55,829 nt of DNA from a virus, in IMG/VR virus record IMGVR_UViG_3300017527_000200, positions 1 through 55,829 of that record; one strand, given 5' to 3'. This document shows, piece by piece, positions 27,269 through 35,394 of the stretch. The stretch's first letter is position 1, and each line of letters begins with the position of its first letter. The notes beneath the pieces are model-generated. The model was not told where the DNA came from, searched no databases, and was given only the letters and a program-made list of their open reading frames with translations. A program made the position numbers and the translations under genes.

Positions 27269-29075
27269 TTATTTCCGGTACCGCCTTTTTTGCGTCAATA
27301 TCCATACTCTCCGCAATGGTGCGAAGCAGGTATTGACGATCAGTTAATTGAGCATCCACGGGGTTTGCGGTCATCTGAGCAAACTGTAACAACCGCTGGC
27401 TTTGAATCTCTTTCGCCACTAGGGTTGTAGATCCTCTTGCGATTATCTGCATATCGCCTTTAATGTTCTCGTCATCGCTCCATTTCATGTTCCAGTGATA
27501 CAGCGACTCAATAATCGGTTCTATCAGGTAGTCATCTATATTCTTAATAATGCCCTTTACCGCGACATTTGCTGCAGACATAAGCATGGACATTCCGCTG
27601 GCCGTCTTATTTAGGCCGGGCACCGACTGCCCATGCGTATAACTCGGCATGTTGGTTTCTTCATCTGTAAACCTGCGAAACAGATCAATAACCTTCTCTA
27701 AGCCAGCAGCATTACTATTTGGCTGGTACCACCTGATTAGTGGATATGAAGGATCACCGCCTTCGCGCCTGAATAATCTCCATGGGTGCATATCCTTTGC
27801 GTCTTCGCCAGGCGCCAACAGGTCCTGATTAACCTCACCCATAGGCCCGGATGATATAGCCAAATTATCCAGCATGGCACGTACCGCAGAATTCAATGTC
27901 GTTTGAGAATCTTTCATCTGTACCGGGACACCAACACCCCAGAACTGATGTGGCACCTTTTCGTATGGAAAGACGCGATATGGTATTTCTTCAGGGGTTT
28001 GTGGGCTCAATCGTCCCCGCAAAGCCCTGCCACCACACACCCACACATTAGCGTGATAGTCAGCAAGCGGGTCTTTTACTTCGCAACCACATGATTCCAG
28101 ATCCCTACCGGAGACATATCCCCAGTATTCCAATAGTTCATATCGTCCAGAATCTATTGAAGTGGAAGTAAATCCGGCAATCTGCCTGCGCTCCCGTTCG
28201 TGGTCTAGCTCCTGGTAATTTCCTTTTTCATAGTCAGTAAGCACAGCATCCAGAACCTGCTCGTCAAACTTCATTGTCGTGGCCAGGTCTCGCAGTTGCT
28301 GTCTGGTTGGTGTGTGTCGCTCAAAGCATCCGGAGGCATCGTCAATAGATGTCGCGTATGGATCTGGGTATAAATCGAAACAGGACACCAAAGAAATGAC
28401 AGGGATTGGCTTATCATCGGTCTCCTGCATTTCATGTATAGGCTGCATTGCCCATCCATTTTTACCTGGCATCCAGTGTTGTTTGGCTTTCACGCCGACA
28501 GTGATACCTTTGACAACACCTGATCCCAAGATGCAAGCCTCTCCGATGGCCTGTTTTACTGACTGCTCGTATTTTCCCTCGGATAATTGATCTTCCATCT
28601 CGCTTTCCATCGCTTTAACTCTGGGATCGACAGTCTCTTTCACCATCCCGCTTACATCGTCGCTCGATGGATTTGCACCGACTTCATACATTTCATATAA
28701 CTGCTGGCCTATCTCCGCCTGCGCTCCCGCTGGAACTTCGGGCTCTGGTGTCGCATTAATGCCCCAATGCTTATCATTGGACTGGAATAACAGATCCACA
28801 ATACGCGCATACGCGGCCTGAACCTTTGTCCTGGTTAGATGCACGAACACATCTGAGCGGCCTGCGTCTATCTTGGCTTGGGTCTCGTCATCATAAATTC
28901 CGTTATATGCGCGAAGAGCTTCAATCCATTCCTCTTCTTTGGCCCGGCGCGCCGTCTTCCATTCTTCAAACTTTCCGGACAGCTGCGACCCCAGATTATC
29001 CAAGACAACACGGGACTTATCTTCATCCTGCGCTATCTCGTCTGGGTTTCTGAAATCAGGCTTAATTCCTAGCAT
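27150..29075 (-). CDS. portal protein
   Basis: 641 residues from the ATG at 29075 (MLGIKPDFRNPDEIAQDEDK), which has GGAG 6 nt upstream. The further ATG at 29090 sits on the T-run of a terminator and lacks a ribosome site. An N-terminal helical segment, the portal core with conserved-looking YWGYVSGRDLESCGC, PYRVFPYEKVPHQFWGVGVP, then NTYTHG-like and GIIKNIDDYLIEPIIESLY segments, and an acidic, flexible C-terminus match podovirus portals (P22/Bcep22 type). Located between terminase and scaffold as expected. It forms the DNA-entry ring of the capsid. Confidence 0.85.
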   Translation of the reverse strand: MLGIKPDFRNPDEIAQDEDKSRVVLDNLGSQLSGKFEEWKTARRAKEEEWIEALRAYNGIYDDETQAKIDAGRSDVFVHLTRTKVQAAYARIVDLLFQSNDKHWGINATPEPEVPAGAQAEIGQQLYEMYEVGANPSSDDVSGMVKETVDPRVKAMESEMEDQLSEGKYEQSVKQAIGEACILGSGVVKGITVGVKAKQHWMPGKNGWAMQPIHEMQETDDKPIPVISLVSCFDLYPDPYATSIDDASGCFERHTPTRQQLRDLATTMKFDEQVLDAVLTDYEKGNYQELDHERERRQIAGFTSTSIDSGRYELLEYWGYVSGRDLESCGCEVKDPLADYHANVWVCGGRALRGRLSPQTPEEIPYRVFPYEKVPHQFWGVGVPVQMKDSQTTLNSAVRAMLDNLAISSGPMGEVNQDLLAPGEDAKDMHPWRLFRREGGDPSYPLIRWYQPNSNAAGLEKVIDLFRRFTDEETNMPSYTHGQSVPGLNKTASGMSMLMSAANVAVKGIIKNIDDYLIEPIIESLYHWNMKWSDDENIKGDMQIIARGSTTLVAKEIQSQRLLQFAQMTANPVDAQLTDRQYLLRTIAESMDIDAKKAVPEINEQELQTLDGVGSQGGIGANNQPGMDTSEGLPVQAVESQ

Positions 29076-29090
29076 CTTATCTCCGGGCAT

Positions 29091-29115
29091 AAAAAACCCG
29101 CCGTTAAGCGGGTTT
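29091..29115 (-). terminator. rho-independent terminator (minus strand)
   Basis: 8-bp stem AAACCCGC/GCGGGTTT with a 6-nt loop and T6 on the minus strand, between terminase and portal genes. The stem is near-identical to that at 17701-17725. Confidence 0.85.
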
Positions 29116-29144
29116 CATTTGTCTTTCCTGATTAGATCAGGCTA

Positions 29145-30689
29145 TTACTTCCCTCTCGGGACGGCTCGTAGCATCTCGCCGGCAATGGCCCTGGCCATCA
29201 CTCGATCGTCATAACAACCAGGAAGAGCGTTATAGCTACCGCTCTCATCAATTGCATATGTGCGAAACTCGCTCACTGTCTCACTACAGACTACTCCGGA
29301 TTCCTCGTCCCGAAGCTCTGCAGCCAGCTGGTCAATGATCTTGAATTTACTCTTACTTGTGGTCAGCCAACCAAACTTCTTGGTTTCGTGGCCGTCACTG
29401 CGCCGCTCAATATCCTGCTGGGCGTACACATTTGAATATTTGGTATTCCGCAGCGTGGTCAATGTCAGTAGACCATGGTTGTTTCGCTCTACTCCAATCA
29501 GGGCCCTGCTGTACCGCTTACCCAACCAGGAGAGAATCTTCCCGAATTGGTCTGGATCGACATGGCCATGCCATTGTGCCACTTGCTCACCACCTGGTAT
29601 CTCCAGCACATCAGCGCAAGAATAATCTCCATGCTCCAGTCCTTCCGCCACATCAGCGCCAATAACGTATCTCTTCCCCGGCTTAGGGTCATCCCACACC
29701 CGGAGCAGGCCGTCTTCACGCTTTACCAGCTTCCCGGTCGATACTTCCAAATCCGCCCGGTACTTTGGCGAGAAACACTCCTGTTCAGCCAGGTCCAGCC
29801 AAGCTGCATCAAATGCAGACCGTCCACTGTGAATAAATGCCTCTTCAGCCGTACAAGGGTATTCCTGCTTGAAAAGCTCCTTGCTCTTTAGTTCCCGAAT
29901 CTTCTCCCGGCGCCAAGCCAGCTGGCCTTTATTCAATCCGTAAAGTTTGGCCAGGCCCTTCTCTTCCTCTGTTGCCTTGAAGTGAGGTGGAGCCTTTATT
30001 GAATACTCAGGCTGCCAGAACCATGGAACAAATATCGCTATGTACTGGGACTCTCCTGCTTCAGCTTCTTTCCAAAGCTCATAAAAGACGCCACCAACGC
30101 CATTTGCGGTGGATTCTAATATAACCTCTGTGCCCGGTTCGTTTGGGACTGCCTGCAAGACACCGGCCAAATGCGTTTCTGCGTGAGGCCAAAAGGCAAC
30201 CTCAGACCCATGGAAATACTGGATAGTGCTGGAACGCCCCACTCCCTTGGTTCCCGCGGTACCTACTTTATAGCCAGAATCCAATCCGTTGAAATACAAC
30301 TCCTTCGCATTAGATGCGCTGGCCGTTGGCTTTACCTTTTCCGGGCAATGTTCGTGATAGCGTTGAGCCATCTCAAACAGGTTGTTGGTTGCATCTTGTT
30401 CGTGCGTCAGGATAAATGCACGAACACCTTTGCGATGCGTTACTTTCCAATAAGACCGGCCTTCAACATATGTCGAACAGCCCTGCTGGCGCCCCTTTAA
30501 AACCAGCACCCGAACCCAGCCAGCATGCTGAAGTTGATCCTCTATTTCCCTATGAATATGCTCCTGGGCCCGATTTAACGTAAACCTTATCTTCTTTCCG
30601 CTTTTGGCTCGAATAACCAAACACTTGTTTGCGTAATGCGGAAAGTCATCCTTTAGCTGCTGCCGAATTTCAAGCTCTCCTGGCATCAT
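29145..30689 (-). CDS. terminase large subunit
   Basis: A 514-residue packaging motor. The ATPase part has the adenine/Walker A-like KGRQQGCST (~66) and a Walker B-like stretch (~165-175, QYFHGSEVAFWP). The nuclease part has the metal-binding order GADVAEG (~345), GVERNNHG (~400) and CYDDRVMARA near the C-terminus (~490). It overlaps the small subunit stop by 4 bp (ATGA). It cuts and translocates phage DNA into the procapsid through the portal. Confidence 0.92.
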   Translation of the reverse strand: MMPGELEIRQQLKDDFPHYANKCLVIRAKSGKKIRFTLNRAQEHIHREIEDQLQHAGWVRVLVLKGRQQGCSTYVEGRSYWKVTHRKGVRAFILTHEQDATNNLFEMAQRYHEHCPEKVKPTASASNAKELYFNGLDSGYKVGTAGTKGVGRSSTIQYFHGSEVAFWPHAETHLAGVLQAVPNEPGTEVILESTANGVGGVFYELWKEAEAGESQYIAIFVPWFWQPEYSIKAPPHFKATEEEKGLAKLYGLNKGQLAWRREKIRELKSKELFKQEYPCTAEEAFIHSGRSAFDAAWLDLAEQECFSPKYRADLEVSTGKLVKREDGLLRVWDDPKPGKRYVIGADVAEGLEHGDYSCADVLEIPGGEQVAQWHGHVDPDQFGKILSWLGKRYSRALIGVERNNHGLLTLTTLRNTKYSNVYAQQDIERRSDGHETKKFGWLTTSKSKFKIIDQLAAELRDEESGVVCSETVSEFRTYAIDESGSYNALPGCYDDRVMARAIAGEMLRAVPRGK

Positions 30690-31150
30690 TTCAGCAAATC
30701 AAGTGCCTGCTCATGTGTAAGGTGCCCCTCCACCACCACTTTATCCGTGAACAACTTGAAATGCTTCCCTAAAAGCTCCAGGTGGCCTTTTGCTCCAGCT
30801 ATATCGATCTTGTAAACTTCCTCGCAATACGTATTACCTTCCTTATCCATGGAATAAACCAACAAAGGCTTTCTTCCTATGGCTATGTCAGCCATTTCCC
30901 TGATATCGTTCAGCACGTCATCGGCGGTAATACCGGTACGAATGGCCTGTTTTTTAATGTTATCCTGAATCATTGCCTGCACTTCAGGGTTGTTCAGCAA
31001 CTTATTAGCCTGCTGTGACGCTGCCTTCTTGGCATAGCCAGCCCGAATGGCTGCCTCCTTGGGCTTCATGTCAACCAGGTACTCATCCGCAAACTTGCGA
31101 CGCATATTCGCGTATCTGGCTTTAGTTCCGGGCATGCCACATTGGAGCAT
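30686..31150 (-). CDS. terminase small subunit
   Basis: A 154-residue protein. An N-terminal helix-turn-helix pattern (FADEYLVDMKPKEAAIRAGY, then AKKAASQQANKLLNNPEVQAM) matches the terminase small subunit (Terminase_2) family, which binds the packaging site. A starting Met at 31135 (MPGTKARYANMRR) is an equally good or better choice than 31150, as neither has a strong ribosome site. It overlaps terL by 4 bp, the classic order for these genes. Confidence 0.85.
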   Translation of the reverse strand: MLQCGMPGTKARYANMRRKFADEYLVDMKPKEAAIRAGYAKKAASQQANKLLNNPEVQAMIQDNIKKQAIRTGITADDVLNDIREMADIAIGRKPLLVYSMDKEGNTYCEEVYKIDIAGAKGHLELLGKHFKLFTDKVVVEGHLTHEQALDLLK

Positions 31151-31177
31151 AAAGGCAACTTGTAGAGTCTCTTGCCA

Positions 31178-31618
31178 TTATGCAACCTGCCTTCTATTGA
31201 CCGCGATGGTCTTTCCATCCAGGTGATCTATTTCATGCTGTACACAGAAAGCAGCCAAGCCCGTCAGCTTGCGCCGGATCTTCTCCCAGCTCCGGTTATA
31301 ACCCTCTACAGTGACGCTTTTGTAGCGGATCATCATAACTTCCATCCCGGGAAACGACAGACACCCCTCTTTGGAGCTGTCTTTTGCCTTGCCTCGTTTT
31401 ACTATTACTGGATTAATGATCTCCTGCTTTAGACCCTTGACATGAATAACAATACACCTCTTCAGTTCTCCAATCTGGTTGGCAGCTAGGCCTATGCCTT
31501 TGTGGTGGTACATCACGGCCCACAAATTATCTACCAAGAGACCCACCTCACTACCCACTTCGATAGGTTCAGCCACGCTGGTAAGCGCGGGATGGCTGTT
31601 TTTCCTGATCTCAAGCAT
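31178..31618 (-). CDS. def: peptide deformylase
   Basis: A 146-residue protein from the ATG at 31618, coupled to the preceding small membrane gene (TGATG). All three PDF motifs are present: GIGLAANQI, EGCLSFPG and QHEIDHLDG, with the Cys and two His metal ligands and the catalytic Glu. It removes N-formyl from nascent proteins. Phage copies are known and may speed processing of phage or host proteins during infection. It lacks a long C-terminal extension, as most phage PDFs do. Located in the lysis/terminase region. Confidence 0.92.
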   Translation of the reverse strand: MLEIRKNSHPALTSVAEPIEVGSEVGLLVDNLWAVMYHHKGIGLAANQIGELKRCIVIHVKGLKQEIINPVIVKRGKAKDSSKEGCLSFPGMEVMMIRYKSVTVEGYNRSWEKIRRKLTGLAAFCVQHEIDHLDGKTIAVNRRQVA

Positions 31619-31719
31619 CAGAACCACCCATGAAGAACCGCCAACACATAGCCAATAATGGCGGCTATCGTGGGGATTACAATGTGCATCAAGAAATCAT
31701 GCGTAACACTACCCGCCAT
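31618..31719 (-). CDS. 33-residue single-span membrane protein
   Basis: MAGSVTHDFLMHIVIPTIAA... is one hydrophobic helix (~10-30) ending in HGWF. It overlaps the 31709-32032 gene by 11 bp and its stop overlaps the peptide deformylase start (TGATG). Small membrane genes next to the endolysin region are candidate holins or anti-holins, but size alone does not prove it. Confidence 0.6.
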   Translation of the reverse strand: MAGSVTHDFLMHIVIPTIAAIIGYVLAVLHGWF

Positions 31720-32032
31720 TCTTTTCACAGCACGCCTCCACCTCTTCGCATTTCAGCTCCAACGATTGAATCCTGAAACCCAGCGCCCTAACCTCCGGCA
31801 TTGCTCTCGAATCTCGACCAAGCTCAAATCGCACATCATGTATGTGGTTTTCAATAGCACGGACCTGCTCCTTCAATGCTCGGCCTTCTGTGCCAGTGAA
31901 AGGATCAGGCCTGGGGTCTGTGCCCAGATTCAATCCTAAGCTGGCGCCTCCACCTCCAATCAAGGCGGCGATCAAGAGAGACATCAAATCTTTCGTTTTT
32001 TCCATGGGTGCATTTACCTGTTCCTTATTCAT
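31709..32032 (-). CDS. membrane-anchored coiled-coil protein (lysis region)
   Basis: A 107-residue protein (MNKEQVNAPMEKTKDLMSLL). One hydrophobic segment (~17-36, LIAALIGGGGASLGL) is followed by a charged helix that may form a coiled coil (~52-105, RALKEQVRAIENHIHDVRFE). This topology is spanin- or holin-accessory-like. A start at 32005 (MEKTKDL) is possible. Located between the DUF1353 gene and the small membrane protein. Confidence 0.6.
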   Translation of the reverse strand: MNKEQVNAPMEKTKDLMSLLIAALIGGGGASLGLNLGTDPRPDPFTGTEGRALKEQVRAIENHIHDVRFELGRDSRAMPEVRALGFRIQSLELKCEEVEACCEKNGG

Positions 32033-32054
32033 TGTTCATTGTTGTTTGTTATAG

Positions 32055-32456
32055 TTAAACGCCCCAGCCATCAAAATCATCAAAGTCATCATCCGGTTCT
32101 TTATTCCAGTTGCCCCGGCCACCTATACGAACAGCGGCATACATTAGCTTCCGTTGAAACCAGTTGATTCCAATCTCTTCCATAGCCTCAAGGAATATCC
32201 TATCGGCTTCTTTTTTAGTGAACCGGATAGTTAAATCAGTGTAAATATAATCATGGATAACAGCCGCTTCCCGGTACTTCCCACCAGGCGGGCTGAAATT
32301 CCACAAACCACGGGGCACGCTTGCAAGGTCGGTGTTATACCCTTCCGGCACGGTGATAGTGCTGCCCCGCTTAGTCACATAGACAAACGGCTTATAGATG
32401 ATCCTGAAAGGCGTCCCTCTGACTGACTCCATGATTAACGCGTTCTTGAACGACAT
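32055..32456 (-). CDS. DUF1353 family protein
   Basis: A 133-residue protein from the ATG at 32456. The motif VPEGYNTDLASVPRGLW followed by AAVIHDYIYTD and the aromatic end of the domain matches DUF1353, a small protein often encoded next to phage endolysins. The C-terminus is Asp-rich (DDDFDDFDGWGV). Its biochemical role is unknown. The longer reading from 32516 is less likely because of the ATG with upstream AAGG at 32456. Confidence 0.8.
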   Translation of the reverse strand: MSFKNALIMESVRGTPFRIIYKPFVYVTKRGSTITVPEGYNTDLASVPRGLWNFSPPGGKYREAAVIHDYIYTDLTIRFTKKEADRIFLEAMEEIGINWFQRKLMYAAVRIGGRGNWNKEPDDDFDDFDGWGV

Positions 32457-32461
32457 TCGCC

Positions 32462-32578
32462 TTACACTCCCGCACCGGTACAACCACCAGGCGCAGCTCC
32501 CCCCGGATCCATACACGGATCGTTCTGGATTTCAGGGTAGTATTCATGGTTTGGTGTCTTGGTTGATAGGATTTTCAT
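32462..32578 (-). CDS. 38-residue small protein coupled to endolysin
   Basis: The ATG overlaps the endolysin stop (ATGA) and the frame encodes MKILSTKTPNHEYYPEIQND plus a Gly/Ala/Cys end, stopping 5 bp before the DUF1353 start. No signal or lipobox is evident. A second frame starting inside it (MNTTLKSRTIRVW) is also open, so which frame is used cannot be told from the sequence. Confidence 0.4.
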   Translation of the reverse strand: MKILSTKTPNHEYYPEIQNDPCMDPGGAAPGGCTGAGV

Positions 32579-33366
32579 CAGACTCTCACCAGCTCTGATG
32601 TGCGGTATGATCTATTTTGCAGGACTAAAGCGGCTTCATGGTCCCTGCGTTTCAGTAGTCCCGGCAGGTTCTTTCCTCGCCATAATCGCTTCATTGAGGT
32701 GATTTGAGCGGCTATTCCCTCATAGTCCCGGTCCAGAACCAGCGGAGCAATGGCTTTCATTTCTCTTCGACTGCCTCCGCTTTTTCTGGTTCCCCGGTTA
32801 TATACCAGCGAAAGAATCGCGGCCTGGGCTCCTGGATGCAACTTATTCAGTTCCGGGTATGCTTTCAGTGCCATGGCCGCGTATCTGGGAAGCGTGGAGT
32901 TAAAAAACACCTCCTCTGCGGCTTCCAAAGGGATTGTGACAGCTTTAACCATCCCCAAGCGGCGCTTTGCTTCCTTCCCACTTTTTCCGGAAACCAGCAA
33001 CAAAAGCTCAAGACATCTGTCAGGAAGGTGTTTCCTCCAGTCTTTCTTGATTCTGGACTTGCTTTGCGCTCCAAGGTCATAACCAATGCCGATTGTCACC
33101 CCAGAGCTGCCGCCTGGCCAGACTGGGCGGGTTAGGCGCTTACGGTAGTATGACGCTGAACTGATTTCATGGCGTACCAGTTGCTTTAGCCCTCCCTGAG
33201 ATACCGTCAGGGAATGATTCGGCGCTTGGATGGGTGCTGCGATCTCACCAAACAGCTCGTTTTCCAGGGCCGTCAGCGTTGCAGGCCCAATCAGGCCGCC
33301 TGCGGTTAGTCGCAGATGTTTCTGAATACGCTTAATGCGTGCTGTGATTGATGGTTTAAACGCCAT
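32578..33366 (-). CDS. endolysin with N-terminal peptidoglycan-binding domain
   Basis: A 262-residue protein. The N-terminus (~1-45: ITARIKRIQKHLRLTAGGLI) has the repeat pattern of a peptidoglycan-binding domain. The C-terminal part (~60-255) has the lysozyme-like catalytic region with LVRHEISSAS and GVTIGIGYDLGAQ, in which E (in HEIS) is the expected proton donor, and resembles pesticin-type phage lysozymes. It degrades the murein at the end of infection. No signal peptide is seen, so a holin is needed. A terminator lies just upstream. Confidence 0.85.
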   Translation of the reverse strand: MAFKPSITARIKRIQKHLRLTAGGLIGPATLTALENELFGEIAAPIQAPNHSLTVSQGGLKQLVRHEISSASYYRKRLTRPVWPGGSSGVTIGIGYDLGAQSKSRIKKDWRKHLPDRCLELLLLVSGKSGKEAKRRLGMVKAVTIPLEAAEEVFFNSTLPRYAAMALKAYPELNKLHPGAQAAILSLVYNRGTRKSGGSRREMKAIAPLVLDRDYEGIAAQITSMKRLWRGKNLPGLLKRRDHEAALVLQNRSYRTSELVRV

Positions 33367-33386
33367 GATATTCCTGGGTGTTCAGA

Positions 33387-33424
33387 AAGAGAAAACCCGC
33401 ACCTGGGGCAGATCCAGGGCGGGC
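33387..33424 (-). terminator. rho-independent terminator (minus strand)
   Basis: Long imperfect stem ACCCGC-A-CCTGG / CCAGG-GCGGGC with a GGCAGAT loop and a T-rich tail on the minus strand. Located just upstream of the endolysin gene. Confidence 0.7.
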
Positions 33425-33525
33425 TTTGGTTGGCTAGAGGCAGTAATGGACACTAGACAAATGATGTATACCAAAAGGGCAAAAGTGTGTCAAATGTCAG
33501 AAGGCAGATAATTGGCGCCTTTTTC

Positions 33526-34101
33526 CTACTTCCGCCCTGCCATTTGCGCCAGGTCATCACAGATATTGTCCAGAACAACCCCAACATCCTCAGCCATGAG
33601 CTTTGCAAGCCGGGTAAGAATCGATATCTTTAGCTCGTAATCCCCAATCTCAACAGGCCTTAGTCGGCGCTCAAGGTCGTCCAGTTCCATTGAGATATTC
33701 TGTTTGGTAGCTGAAAATTTCATTTTAGTGTTAGCGGCTTCTATCGCGTCTTGGTCTGGCATGGGCTTTGTCTCCGGTTGAGTTATCTGCTTTGGTACCA
33801 TGGGTGCCTGTTTGGGCTTTGATCTTGGTTTAGGGGCTTTCCTGACCTTCTTGACCTCCGGCTTCTTGGGGGAGGGCCAATCTTTTACTCCCGCCCCATT
33901 GTGATACCCCTTGTGAACATACTTGCCTGGCTGCCATTCCCTGATCACTGCGTCCCGCTTCATGGCTTTTAGTGCCATGAGAATGATTTCCTCTGACTGC
34001 GGCATTTGTGCCCGTTCGCGGATTTCGGCGGCGGTTACCGGTGCGTTAAGACTTTTAAGCACATCCAGGAGCCGGCGGCGTATTGTTGATTCTATGGCCA
34101 T
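33526..34101 (-). CDS. helical protein with winged-helix-like N-terminus
   Basis: A 191-residue protein from the ATG at 34101 (MAIESTIRRRLLDVLKSLNA). The first ~75 residues form a helical winged-helix-like pattern (PVTAAEIRERAQMPQSEEII, then YVHKG). A basic Pro/Lys-rich linker (~80-120) and a C-terminal helix-rich domain (~130-190) follow. The N-terminal reading from 34173 is rejected: AAAGGGAAATAAC fits the 34101 ATG. Possibly a DNA-binding regulator of the late genes; not proven. Confidence 0.65.
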   Translation of the reverse strand: MAIESTIRRRLLDVLKSLNAPVTAAEIRERAQMPQSEEIILMALKAMKRDAVIREWQPGKYVHKGYHNGAGVKDWPSPKKPEVKKVRKAPKPRSKPKQAPMVPKQITQPETKPMPDQDAIEAANTKMKFSATKQNISMELDDLERRLRPVEIGDYELKISILTRLAKLMAEDVGVVLDNICDDLAQMAGRK

Positions 34102-34102
34102 G

Positions 34103-34222
34103 TTATTTCCCTTTGCTCCTCTTATCCCCACCCATAGCCCTATACGCCCAGATCGCGCAGCAGAAGAAAGCACCAGCTGCGCCGAGCACCACTCCGATTA
34201 GTAGATCCATGTTTAGTTCCAT
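34103..34222 (-). CDS. 39-residue membrane protein
   Basis: MELNMDLLIGVVLGAAGAFF... has one hydrophobic helix (~6-28) and a basic end (GGDKRSKGK). It follows an excellent AGGAGG site. It ends 1 bp before the next gene and lies upstream of the endolysin, so a holin-like role is possible. Too short for automatic callers. Confidence 0.6.
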   Translation of the reverse strand: MELNMDLLIGVVLGAAGAFFCCAIWAYRAMGGDKRSKGK

Positions 34223-34229
34223 ACCGCTT

Positions 34230-34275
34230 ACCTCCTCAATTGGACCTGCGGCCAATTAGCTCTTTGTTATGCCGA
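34230..34275. other. attC-like palindrome (degenerate)
   Basis: AATTGG and CC pair with GG and CCAATT around a TGC loop, with one unpaired A (34244). It ends in AGCTCTTTGTTATG, similar to integron attC ends. The opposite end is degenerate. Lies just after the stop of the 34278-34592 gene. Confidence 0.5.
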
Positions 34276-34277
34276 TA

Positions 34278-34592
34278 TCATGTCTTCTTCAACCTTGATT
34301 CAGCTTTAATAACTTCTTGTGCAAGCCAGTGGTATCCGTATACACCATCCAGCAGCGCACACTTGAACTCATGCAGCGCATCATTCCAGCCAGCGCGGTA
34401 TCCACTTACGTATGGAGCTTGCGTTTCATGTTGAGGGTTTGTCACTCCGTCGTAAACGGCCTTTTTTATGCGCGCGTCATCGTCAGCTTTCATGACCTGT
34501 AATAGGTAGTCCATCGCGTTATCAATGGATTGATATTCTTCTTCGGTTTTGTAAATATCCAGTGTTTGCTTTACCGCTTCTTGTACATTCAC
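34278..34592 (-). CDS. hypothetical protein in small-gene cassette region
   Basis: A 104-residue soluble protein (MNVQEAVKQTLDIYKTEEEY) with mixed helices and an aromatic-rich middle (APYVSGYRAGWNDALHEFKC). It is flanked on both sides by palindromes with TAAC/GTTA ends, so the gene may be a mobile cassette. No family was recognised. Confidence 0.6.
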   Translation of the reverse strand: MNVQEAVKQTLDIYKTEEEYQSIDNAMDYLLQVMKADDDARIKKAVYDGVTNPQHETQAPYVSGYRAGWNDALHEFKCALLDGVYGYHWLAQEVIKAESRLKKT

Positions 34593-34610
34593 CTGTATTC
34601 CTCCAAGTCA

Positions 34611-34676
34611 CGCCATAACAAGGCGCTCAAATTGGACGCACAAACAGCGTGCGCCATTTAGCTGGTCGTTATGGCG
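34611..34676. other. attC-like recombination site
   Basis: 9-bp perfect outer arms CGCCATAAC/GTTATGGCG enclose an imperfect inner stem (AAATTGGACGCAC with GTGCG_CCA_TTT) that leaves two extrahelical bases. The reading ATAACAAGGCGCTCAA ... TTTAGCTGGTCGTTATG closely follows integron attC organisation. It overlaps the stop codon of the 34669-34854 gene. Confidence 0.65.
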
Positions 34677-34854
34677 CCAAAAGACTTTCCTTATTGTCTT
34701 CTTCAAAACAACGCAAATCATCTTCTGCTTCTTTTAACTCGCCACGCTTTTCTTCTACTGCTTCCTTCAAGGCTAAGTGTTCAAATTGAAGCTCTTCTAA
34801 ACGCTCAAAAGCCTCTTCCATTTCTTCTTCACTGTGAAATTCTTGTATAGCCAT
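34669..34854 (-). CDS. small coiled-coil protein
   Basis: A 61-residue protein from the ATG at 34854 (MAIQEFHSEEEMEEAFERLE), after GAGAAGAGAGG. It is Glu-rich throughout with heptads (LQFEHLALKEAVEEKRGELK), so a coiled coil is likely. The stop TAA lies inside the attC-like palindrome (GCCATAAC). Function unknown. Confidence 0.65.
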   Translation of the reverse strand: MAIQEFHSEEEMEEAFERLEELQFEHLALKEAVEEKRGELKEAEDDLRCFEEDNKESLLAP

Positions 34855-34872
34855 CCTCTCTTCTCCAGTTCG

Positions 34873-34993
34873 CGTCATAACAAGCCTGTCATCACACAAT
34901 CCTCCAGTAACCCAATACCAAGAGCCCTGCCAATGCCCGTCCAAGGCAAACTTTCGTTAAAAACGGCAAGGCCCTTGGTGTTGGGCGCTATGT
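34873..34993. other. attC-like long palindrome
   Basis: A 121-bp element begins CGTCATAACAAG. Its 21-base inverted arms at 34911-34931 and 34965-34985 match at 18 positions, and the end is GGGCGCTATG. It lies between two small minus-strand genes. Less certain than 34611-34676. Confidence 0.5.
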
Positions 34994-35248
34994 CATTCGT
35001 TCGAACCAACACCAATAATCAACCTTGGTTTCATCCCCTTGTTCAGCCGGCCAGTGCCCAGCCGATTGAAATACTGTGCCGCAGGAACCGCACCACCCGT
35101 TGTTTGCTGAAAACTTATAGTCTTGCCCTGGCTTGCCGCACTCCGGACAGGTAAAGAGTCCATATTTACCACCTGCCTGCCTCACCAGCAGCGGTCGATC
35201 ATAAACATGACCATGAGGGTACTCGTCTATTTCATCCCTCGTTATCAC
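34988..35248 (-). CDS. zinc-ribbon-like small protein
   Basis: An 86-residue protein (MITRDEIDEYPHGHVYDRPL). A CPECGK and a GWCGSCG pair (~34 and ~52) form a probable zinc ribbon, and the C-terminus is acidic and aromatic (VDYWCWFERMT). The palindrome 34873-34993 starts at its stop. Role unknown; nucleic-acid binding is possible. Confidence 0.65.
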   Translation of the reverse strand: MITRDEIDEYPHGHVYDRPLLVRQAGGKYGLFTCPECGKPGQDYKFSANNGWCGSCGTVFQSAGHWPAEQGDETKVDYWCWFERMT

Positions 35249-35250
35249 CG

Positions 35251-35394
35251 TCAGATCAACCTGTCCTGCAGCTTCTTTGCTTCAACCACCGCCTTCTCCA
35301 GTCTTTGCACCAGCAGCCCCTGGCCTTTGGTGAATGGCACGGCGGCCGCGGTCAATTCTTTTAGTGCCCTTTTTAGTTTTTGGTTCTTGGTCAT
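35251..35394 (-). CDS. small helical protein
   Basis: A 47-residue helical, Lys/Leu-rich protein from the ATG at 35394 (MTKNQKLKRALKELTAAAVP), which follows GAGGAGAAAGAAAC and overlaps the stop of the preceding membrane gene (ATGA). Unknown function, probably a peripheral membrane or nucleic-acid-binding peptide. Confidence 0.6.
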   Translation of the reverse strand: MTKNQKLKRALKELTAAAVPFTKGQGLLVQRLEKAVVEAKKLQDRLI

